From Paragorgia papillata (taxonomy: Eukaryota > Cnidaria > Anthozoa > Scleralcyonacea > Coralliidae), in the NCBI GenBank assembly GCA_035771165.1, contig JAWNZC010000446.1, forward strand, positions 558,001 to 622,000: DNA of 64,000 nucleotides, read 5' to 3'. Position numbers and translations under genes: made by a program. Under the pieces are notes generated by a model. It was not told where the DNA came from. It worked only from the letters and a program-made list of their open reading frames with translations, and did no database searches. This document shows positions 55,442-64,000 of the stretch, one piece after another; positions within the stretch are counted from its first letter, which is position 1, and each line of letters starts with the position of its first letter.

Positions 55442-57736
55442 GTTTGTTAATTTTGAGAAGTTTATGAAATAGACTGATTGTATAGATTACGAGTAGAGCC
55501 ATATCACGACATATCTTTTACAATTTTAAAAGCAAAAAAAACAAAAAAACTGTAAGCACTGTACTGTTCTTGTAATATTGTTGCAATGAATAATTAATAA
55601 TATATAGTAAGATTAATAATATACGTAAATAATATTAAAACTCTTTTAGAATAGGCCTAAATAATTATTAGTTTTCCCAACAAATAATTTTCAAAAAGCC
55701 ATAACTAGGCGACAAACTACATCAGACTGGGACAGTGAACATTAACTTTTTCCTGTCCGAATTTGTCTTTAGTATTTTATTCTGGGAAGCCCTTGCACTA
55801 GTTTCCTGCGATAAGTACATGTCAGTGGTCGCTACCATTAGCAGAATGACCCATAAATGCTGCCATTGTGAAAATGGGGACACATTTTGGGCAGCACCCG
55901 CAGTCCAGTTATATATAGGTCAGTGGCCTAAACAGGAGGGCAATTTGTCTGCACATGCGCGAAATCAATGCGTGGATTTCGCGAGGATTCGTGAAACGCG
56001 CGGGACACATTCCAGTCCGCGATATACTGTTGAATTAAAGGAAATAAACAAAATGTTAATATATTCAATGTCGAATTAATCTACCTGGCGCAACCCCCAG
56101 AACTACACAATAAGCTTGATGTGTGATAAAATCACATAGTTGGAAAACGATATCGGTAGAAATAATAGTCAAAGCATCTTCAAAAGTTGCTGTTGACAAA
56201 CCAAGTGTGGTTTTTTGCTCAGTCTTCAAACCCACTATATTCTGCTTGGGCCGACCATGGGTCATCGTGAGCGATTTTTGACCGTGTTATGCATTTTTCC
56301 CAAAGATAATCTTGATTCAGGAAAACAGATGAATAAAAATAAACTGCCTTAAAGCTATTTTGAAAGTTATGCGAATGGCTAGATTTTTTGTTATCCTTCG
56401 TCAAAGAAGAGGGATAATTGCTGTTTTCGTTGAAATAGAGTAATTCGATCAACTTGTGTTCGCAAGAAAAGCTTTGAAATAAATATGTAAAGCACATTTC
56501 GGGAACATAAAAGTATGAACTAAATATCTGAACTTGTCTTGAGGTAAAAGAAAACGTTTAATCGATCCTGTGAGCTCGAACAGAAAGGACTCGAGGAGTT
56601 GAAATCAATTTTCTTTAAGATCATGCATCTTCGTAAAATGCCGTACTTCCGCTGCTCCGATCACGAACCTTTTCACCTTCAACGGAAAACACCAAGTTGA
56701 ACAGCAAATCGCTAGATCGGCAAGCTTGGCATATTAAAAACGAAGAGAAGCTCAGAGAACTCATGAAGAAAATGTCAATAAAGGACAAATACGCCCGCGA
56801 TTTTTTGGTCAGCGCAGGCAAATAAACGTTTGCGCATGCGTGAATTCGCTAAAGAGTAAACATTGCAAGAGAAGTGGGAACTAGCCGTGGCGACAACAAC
56901 CAGACAGTGAAGACTAATTAAGGCTCGACTATTCATTTGTGTTTTAAAAAAAGGGTAATGAAAATTACGAAGGGCTAATTTCAGAATATGTTACAATATC
57001 GACAAAGAAGCCACGCACAAATTACCTAACTTATCTTTTTTGTAGTATGCTCATATTTTTAACTTTTGTGTCGGACTCTCGGACCCGTCCAAATATTTCA
57101 GTGTTTTCCCGCTCTATTTTTGAGGACGAGCTCGGACGTGCGCATGAGCAAAACGTTTGGCAGCGGTGTTTCTGTTACCTGCATGGTATAATAATGCACG
57201 TGCAGAGTCCTGGGTATGAGATTGAACTCGACGACACAGAGAAATATAAGAAGGGAAGAAACAATATTTTCACAATCAATAGATCTGATCCCTATTTTGC
57301 TGGGACGTTTGTTCGAGGGCGATTTATATGGCTCTGGGCAATCAAGGATAACTAAAATTTTAGGTATTGTTAAAATTTTTTGTTTCTGAAACAAACAACT
57401 CGAAATATTAGAGATTTCTTTGACGGCTGTTAATGGTAAAATGTGTGCCGCATTGTGTGGGGACACTTGAGAGTTCGGAGTCCATCGGTATTTGCTCGTA
57501 CAATTCCGAAAGATCTTCGGAACAAGATCGCATAACTGCTTGTATTGCCCACAGGTATTGCCTGATAACTATTGTGTTTCAGTATTATAAACCTTTTGAT
57601 AAACCTCAAATCTCTCAATCGACGACTACAGGAAGGTTGACATTGTAGCGAACATAACAATAATATGAGCAAGTATAAGTAATTCATCTAGTGAAATAAA
57701 AGTAGCGTGCTGCGTAGGCAGTGTTGAAACAACAAT

Positions 57737-57911
57737 GGAAATATAGTAAGGTTAGATATACTGCCGAAACAGAGAACGTAGGAGTCTAACATTTCGAGCG
57801 AAGGCCCTTCGTTTTCTCTCTGACGAAGGGCCTAGGCCTTCGCTCGAAATGTTAGACTCCTACGACGTACGTTCTCTGTTTCGGCAGTATATCTAACCTT
57901 ACTATATTTCC
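57737..57911. repeat. 175-bp near-perfect hairpin
   Basis: Arms of about 80 bases (GGAAATATAGTAAGGTTAGA at the base, CGAAGGCCCTTCG near the top) around a short TTTTCTCTCTGA loop. One arm has a 4-base insertion near 57,863. It may be a tiny fold-back MITE; a small-RNA precursor is possible. Confidence 0.9.
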
Positions 57912-58647
57912 ATAAGTAATTCATCAATCGGTCAGTATATATTCTGCAGATTGCAGATTGGCTATATAGGCTTTGAAAGTGGGAACCGACCTGTATGAAC
58001 TAAACAATACACACTATTAAACATTGTTACAGACTCTACTTCAGCAGTTTACTTTAGGTCGCGTCACCATGGGTGGTGGGCATTCTCCCCAGGAACACTT
58101 AAAAAATTGGAACATCTAGAATAGCTTTTTCCATCTTCTCAGCGTGAAATTATCGCAATAACCAACAAACTACAGCATTTATTTTCAAGGTATCCATAAA
58201 GAAAAATCTGTTGAACACCTAGTGTGGTCATTGTTTTAATTATTACTGTTGGCTTCTACACAATATATACGTACTGTAAGGCGTGTGTTTCTAGCTAAAG
58301 GAGTTTCATTTCACTATTAAATAATTAATTACTGACTTGTCTGGCTTAGTCAGTTGAAAAGTTATTTGCCAATTGTTTAAAATACCATTTTCCAGATCAT
58401 TCCCCGACAAATCTGTGAATTTCCCCCGATAGCCGCCCCCCTCTAGCGCCACCCCTCCGCGTCACAGCAACAACTTTATATGTATAGTGTCATCAAAGAG
58501 ATTGTGTGTTGCTAGATAGTGTGTTGCTAGTGTTTGCTAGATATATCCGGGTGTTGCAGACAAACATGTACGTTTAACGACCACATCACCTCATCGTCAA
58601 CAATCAAAACTAGAAAACGACGTGGAAACAGTGAACTTCTCGACTCT

Positions 58648-58748
58648 TTAACACTTTGAGGCCTGGACCTCTCCCTGTGCTGAATAAAATCGTCTGGCGT
58701 TAGCTAGAATAAACCTTAAAGACTCGTCGTCAGTCCTCAAAGTGTTAA
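58648..58748. mobile_element. piggyBac-like MITE
   Basis: 101 bases starting TTAACACTTTGAGG and ending CCTCAAAGTGTTAA, so a TTAA target at both ends with inverted termini, as in piggyBac-derived MITEs. Confidence 0.75.
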
Positions 58749-59091
58749 TAACAAGTGCAAGAAGTCTGCACTGAAAATCTGCCGACTGGTTTTAAGATTA
58801 TCCATGCAGAGAAAAATACCCTTCCCGAACAATTTTATCATAGCTTTCTTGAAAATTGTAGGCGATTTTAAAAATTTGTGAATCTTTTCTTCGAGTAAAA
58901 TTTTCGTCGTGTGGCAAGCCACCACATATGCATGACATACCTGTACGTCAAACACGCGTCTGCATGCAGACCAACCATCAACTGACATTAATCGAGATGT
59001 CCTCGTGCACCACGCATCTGATGTACGTTTGCTGCTATATACATCGCGCGTTTGCTGTTTTACTACTATATTGTTTTACCACTTTGTATAG

Positions 59092-59403
59092 TACCTGACG
59101 CTGGACCTACTATCCAAAGAATAACGTCCCCGACATCTACTGAACTAAAAGTCACATGGTCAAAGTTACCGAACAACGCAAGTGGGGTAACTAGTTATAC
59201 TGTCTGTTACCAAAGTACAAATAGTGGAAATGGTGTCTTCTGTACTAATAATAAAACAGTTGATGGTGCTGACAATACGACGACGATATAATTAAGCGGT
59301 TTAAACGAGGCCACAACCTATGACATTGCGGTTAAGGCTACTACTAATGGTGCAGTAACTGGAGTTCTTGGTGCGAAAATGAACGGAATAACTCTTGAAG
59401 ATA
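59092..59403 (+). pseudogene. FN3-domain exon with premature stop, receptor gene 2
   Basis: 312 bases with splice sites in place (acceptor TTGTATAG, donor GTAAAT, phase 1-1). The FN3 sequence matches the gene 1 exons (GPTIQRITSPTSTELKVTWS, VTSYTVCYQST) but a TAA at 59289-59291 interrupts it before LSGLNEATTYDIAVKAT, which continues in the same frame. If included, it would truncate the protein early; it may be skipped, since the exon is symmetric and skipping keeps the frame. Confidence 0.78.
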
Positions 59404-59429
59404 GTAAATAAATTAATGTATTATGACAT

Positions 59430-61142
59430 GCAGTTCTTCTAAAAAAGGCCACTGGCTATAAGAATCAATCTCGTTCCCAGAGCCTGACCTTCGGGGAGGG
59501 GGAGAACGGAGCCTTTGGAATGATTCACAGTCAAAAGTATTTTGATTGGCTATCTAGCTATAACAAAATTAACTCATTACTTTTTCTGTCTCACACCAAG
59601 TTACTCCGTATATAACCAAACAGGAGAATAGAAGAGTTTTTGAGACGTTAGGGTGTGTCAGTTGTATTATTTTCAACAAACAACAATGGATTGAAATTTT
59701 CCACAAGTTGTTAACGTATAGTGAAACTATAATTTCGAAACAAATAATAAAACTTTTAACACGTTAAAGTTATCAAATGCATTAGAAAAGTTTTATTGAT
59801 TCACTAAAGCTCGTTTCAAAATTTGTTTAATTTCGTCTATACCACACGAAAGTGCATTGGGGTTCTTTATCAGTTCTTCTGTATGCTGGTTTGGCATGTA
59901 GTCGATATCATGATCCTCTTCATGTTCATATTATAATATGAAATAATCATACACGCGCTCTGATTGGCTATTGAACCAAGCAAGCGTTCATTAAAAATCA
60001 ATAACGGCACGGCATACAAAATATTTCGTAATCGGTAAAGATTTTTTTTGAATGAATTTTAATTATTTAATTACAAAAGAAAATCAAGAAATACCCGAAT
60101 ACAAGTCCGATCAAGTAATTAACACAACTCGGATTTCCCGCTAGCGTACGTCACCGAGCCGGGTATTCCGGCGAAACCCTTTACATCAGGAGCGAATGCA
60201 ATTTTTCTGCATGCCTCTTGTGTTTCCGTACAGCACAAAGTACAACGTTGAACGTTTGTCACGTTAAAATGTCTCTTTTCTACTGAAACAAACTAAAGAA
60301 AAATATATTTTTGTATAAAAAAGATACAAAAGAGTTTTGTTCTACCGCAATTTGTTGGTTTAATTATTTGTATAAATTCAGCCCAACTGTCAGTTGGACA
60401 GCGTTGAACTACGAAAACATTAATCGGATGTCCTCATGTACCTTAATTCTGATGTACTTTTGTTGCCCTCTCGCGTTTGCAGTCTTACTACTACATTTTT
60501 AATTTACCACTTTGTATAGAACCTTCTAAGGGACCTACTATTCAAGAAATAACGTCTCCGACATCTACTGACTTGAAAGTTACATGGAAGAATTTGTCAC
60601 ATGACGAAGCGAATGGAATTATAAGCAAGTATACCGTTGTTATCAACTTACAAAAGAAGGATCTAATGTCTCCTGTACTAAAAATAAAACAGTCAATGGT
60701 ACTGACACTACGATGGCGACTTTAAGTAGTTTAAATGAGGCTACAACCTATGACGTCGCGGTTAAAACTACTACTGCGATTGGATTCGGAGGCCTTGGCA
60801 TGAAAAAGAGTGGAACAACTCTTGAAGATAGTAAGTAAATTAATGTATTATTAAATTGTTATTACAAAACTGATGACATACATGCAGTTCTTCTAAAAAC
60901 AGTCATGCACTATATGCAATGACATGCATGCATTCTCCACTAAATTTTCTATGGGGATAATCCGCAACGGTCTTTTATAGCAAATTGTGCCACAATCTCA
61001 TTCCCAGAGCCTGACCTTCGGGGCCAGGAGAATGGAGCCTTTGGAGTGATTCATAGTCAAAAGTGTTTTGATTGGCTATATAGCTATAATCAAATTAACT
61101 CATTACTTTTTCCGTCTCACACCAAGATACTCCGTATATAAC
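59430..61142. repeat. Tandem FN3 exon-intron units
   Basis: Intron sequence after the 59092 exon (59,470-59,630, CCCAGAGCCTGACCTTCGGG) recurs after the 60520 exon (60,995-61,142). The block at 59,615-60,127 recurs at 63,354-63,985. With the exons, this gives a repeat unit of about 1.43 kb in tandem. The second unit is split by the element at 61143-63353 and the window ends about 400 bases before where its next FN3 exon would be expected. Confidence 0.85.
60520..60830 (+). pseudogene. FN3-domain exon with 1-base deletion, receptor gene 2
   Basis: 311 bases instead of 312, acceptor TTGTATAG and donor GTAAGT. The frame is FN3 (GPTIQEITSPTSTDLKVTWK) up to about 60,635, where one base is missing; the second half (LSSLNEATTYDVAVKTTT) continues one frame off. 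Like its neighbour it would have to be skipped. Its own intron sequence duplicates that of the 59092 exon. Confidence 0.78.
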
Positions 61143-63353
61143 CATAGTTAATAGAAACTAAACATGGTTTGGAAGCTCAACAAAAGTCATTGTTTTATGT
61201 TTTTGTTCAGGTTTATGGAAATTTGTGCACTTTCACGGTTACTGAACATATTGTGTTTTCTGTATAACAAGACACCTGGGTCAGGTGTTCACTCAGGCTA
61301 CTGGAAAGTGCAGAGGTCTCTATAACGCATGAGCAAAGAGGTGGGAGACTGGGAGTGGGCCCGAGGAAGATCAGATCGAAGGCTGAATGTGGTGCAGGGC
61401 TATCCTGAATTGTCAATTTAAAGTGTCCAGAATTCAGGATTATCCTGAAGCGTAGGGGTCTTCTCTGTCCCACATGCAGGATGTTAAACTAAAAAGCATA
61501 TAACAAAAAACCAGTAGGGGTGTTGTGCTGTTGTAGTCAGGGTCTGAGAGGTGGAACTTTCTCCCTGGGGGGTTGTGGTTAGATTTAGGGTCACCGGGGG
61601 TTGTCGTTAGGTTTAGGGTCAGGTTTAGAGGTGGGGGTCAGGGTTGGGTTTCATTTTCTTTAATATTCAGGATTATCTGGAATTCTAGACCATTTTACAA
61701 TTCAGGATAATCATGTAAACAAATACAATAGATATAAGTGATTAAGGTCAGTAACAGTAGGGTTTAGAAGAGAGTATGTTACAGATCGGGATGAAGAACA
61801 TTTTAAACATTGATTTCCAAAGAAAGTTATTGATGTCGTAAGCATTAACTAATAATTACCATATTAATGTAGTGATTAGAAAGTTGAGTTTTAAACTGAT
61901 TAACTGAGGTGGATTAGACTACAGTTTACAACTACAGTTCAAGTATTAACTAGCTTAAAAAGTTTAGTACAGCACTTAGAAACTAGTACATCTAGTTCTG
62001 AACTGTTTTTAGTGATTCTGACTGAATTATTGAGTTGCACAAAACTATTCATAGGAATATTATACTGGTAGTAGATTAACTGTTTTCAGATGATCACTCA
62101 GATTGTATGATAAATCATCCTGCCAGTTCAAAAACTTAAAATATATTTAGTTGCCCTGCATTGTAGTCATTCAACCTTACTGATTTTAGTTATAATCTGA
62201 GGTGCCCAAACTTCACATGTGTGGGCTAGGTACAGATGCACTAGCAAATATGCAATAGGTGACTAGTAAAATATACCCGCACCCCACAACTATGCTGTGC
62301 AATATCTTCATACAACATAATCCTGATTCCATGTTTTTGCTTTAGAGCATGTTGGGAAGGCTTTTCAACTCTGCAGTGCTAGTACTGTAGTTAATGTCAG
62401 ACACTCTAATTTATCTCTATACATTTTGGTACCATCCGCATATAACACACACTTGGCTGCTGATGTTATAATGGCCAATATGTCATTAAAGTATTACTGT
62501 ATACATATGAGGAGCATGACTCAGTGGTTCAAAGTTGTTTCTATGATAAATATCTCAATACTCAATCTATGCATCAAAATTTATATCAAAATGAACATCA
62601 AGATATGGCTATTAAACATACTTGTGACAAAATTACATACTCAAAGGTTCAAAGCACTTACAACATTGAATATAAATCCTAATGGATCAATATTAAAGAC
62701 TACTGTCCATTGCCGATCTCAAAGACAAGCAACAGTCAGTAAAAACACATGGTAGCGAAATTACTGAACAATAACTACGTCTGTGAACACACTGAACATG
62801 TCCAAGAAAGAACACTTCACTTCACTTCACTTCACTTCACTTCACTTCACTTCATTTCAAACAACTTGATCAGACATCAGGAAAGCGAAGATTTATAGAA
62901 AGAACGTATGAAATTTTAGCACGCATCAGTTTCGCAAAGCCTGACGGGATGACGTAATGATTGCCATTTCGAAACATAGACAAAGAAATAATAATATTAA
63001 TAATAAAAATAACGAAGCCGAAACCTAGACTCGTCTACCACAGTAGCCCGAGTAAAAAATAAAAATAACGGAGCCGAAACGTAGATTGGTCTACCACAGG
63101 TAGCCCGAGTAAAAAATAAAAATAACGGAGCCGAAACGTAGACTCGTCTACCACAGGTAGCCCCAGTAATGAAGCAATCATCCAATAGCAACGTTTGTGT
63201 TCAATCACTCAACCGTACTGTTTAAATATTAATAAAGCTAAAACAAAGGATTTGTGCACCTTCATGTACCTTTCAACATGAATCGTAGCTTGATTGTTAA
63301 CCGCTTTGAAGTTTGCCGGGTTTCCAAACCATGTTTATTTTCTATTAACTATG
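61143..63353. mobile_element. 2.2-kb inverted-terminus element inserted in a tandem unit
   Basis: Ends CATAGTTAATAGAAACTAAA and, inverted, CATAGTTAATAGAAAATAAA, continuing as ACATGGTTTGGAA on both. Flanked by ATATAAC at 61136-61142 and 63354-63360, and comparison with the uninterrupted copy near 59,608 confirms the insertion. No transposase frame seen. Contains (CACTT)n at about 62,815-62,855 and a minisatellite at 63002-63172. Confidence 0.82.
63002..63172. repeat. Minisatellite, three units of about 60 bp
   Basis: Units contain AAAAATAACGGAGCCGAAAC and CGTCTACCACAGGTAGCCC. A single reverse copy lies at 29,270-29,320, so the unit is also dispersed. Confidence 0.9.
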
Positions 63354-63985
63354 ATATAACCAAACAGGAGGAGAATAGAAGAGTTTTTGAGACGTTAGGG
63401 TGCATGTGTCAGTTGTATTATTTTCAACAAACAACAATGGTTTGAAGAAAAATTTTAGTGAAACTATAATTTCGAAACGAATAATAAAACTTTTAACACG
63501 TTAAATTTATTAAAAAGTGCTTAAAATGCATTAGGAAACTTTTATTGATTCAGCCAAAGCGTGTTTCAAAATTTGTTTAATTTCATCTATACCACAGAAA
63601 AGTACATTGAGGTTCTTAATCAGTTCTTCTGTATGCTGGTTTGGGATGTAGTCGATATCATGATCCTTTTCATGTTCAATTCATATTATAATGTGAAATA
63701 ATCATACACGCACTCTGATTGGCTATTGAACGTTAACTTTTTCCTGTCCGAATTGGTCTTTAGTATTTTATTCTGGCTAACGCCAGACGATTTTATTCAC
63801 CTCTGGAGAAGCCCTCGGACAGGAATGAGGTAACCAAGCAAGCGTGCCATTAAAAATCAATAACGGCACGACACCCGAAATACTTCATGTTGATTTTGTT
63901 GGGTTATTTTGATGAATTTTAATTGTTTAATTACAAAAGAAAATCAAGAAATACCTGAATACAAATCCGATCAAGTAATTAACAC
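63354..63985 (+). repeat. Continuation of the second FN3 tandem unit (intron part)
   Basis: Nearly identical to 59,608-60,127 except for an insertion of about 100 bases at about 63,730-63,830 (GTTAACTTTTTCCTGTCCGA), which resembles 55,738-55,790. No exon before the window edge. Confidence 0.85.
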
Positions 63986-64000
63986 AGCAGAATGTTTTAC

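Larger units (their letters stand above)
55442..59091 (+). other. Intron of receptor gene 2
   Basis: Contains an unassigned frame at about 56,640-56,822 (plus, ending KDKYARDFLVSAGK, no start) and another at 57047-57355 (plus, no recognised domain), a hairpin at 57737-57911 and a piggyBac-like MITE at 58648-58748. The two frames could be exons of a nested gene or retrocopies; neither has splice or domain support. Confidence 0.45.

Noticed and set aside
56635..56822. Frame ending KDKYARDFLVSAGK as a new gene
   Set aside because: Protein-like, but without a start, splice support or known domain; mentioned only as an unassigned frame in the intron entry.

Overview
The window is metazoan nuclear DNA: AT-rich, gene-sparse, with short exons bounded by GTAAGT-type donors, and very dense in mobile elements. 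A short (TTAGGG)n block, several non-LTR retrotransposon fragments of a type common in corals and hydroids, and a Polinton carrying animal-type genes fit a cnidarian best. A sponge or another early-branching animal cannot be excluded from sequence alone.

Positions 1 to about 9,950 hold a compact Polinton/Maverick (adintovirus-like) element whose left end lies outside the window. Its single-copy core carries a penton-like protein, a small basic pX-like protein, a double-jelly-roll major capsid protein and an adenain-type protease on the plus strand. On the minus strand it carries a conserved protein of unknown function, a frame-broken small protein and a zinc-finger/A32-type packaging ATPase. 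The core is enclosed by inverted arms of at least 1.95 kb. Each arm carries a complete chromodomain integrase and a GRF zinc-finger reading frame, so the integrase is present twice and the penton-like gene is whole on one side and truncated on the other. The right junction sits on a 21-bp minisatellite. No protein-primed DNA polymerase B is present and there is no room for one. A Bcl-2-like gene lies near the right end, followed by short tandem repeats.

Positions 10-17 kb are repeat-derived, without a convincing gene. From 17.2 to 36.4 kb I can follow the 3' part of a plus-strand gene with good splice-phase continuity over its last six exons: two FN3 exons, a YWTD (LDL-receptor class B) exon, an EGF exon, another FN3 exon, a two-exon membrane-proximal domain, a transmembrane exon and a cytoplasmic exon. 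The cytoplasmic tail ends in paired YxxL motifs with ITAM spacing. From 42.5 kb a second, probably paralogous, gene begins: a signal-peptide exon, two related Ser/Thr-rich exons, and two FN3 exons closely resembling those of the first gene but broken (one by a nonsense codon, one by a 1-base deletion). It runs off the right edge. Together they look like a tandem family of FN3-rich receptor genes, with FN3 exon-intron units duplicating locally.

Introns and intergenic DNA hold LINE fragments, a degraded Gypsy-like gag, hAT- and piggyBac-like MITEs with target-site duplications, a nest of MULE-like fold-back elements with 9-bp duplications (44-49.5 kb), several other large fold-backs (51.6-55.2 kb), near-perfect palindromes and long AT, TTA and other microsatellites. 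No rRNA, genuine tRNA or CRISPR array was seen.
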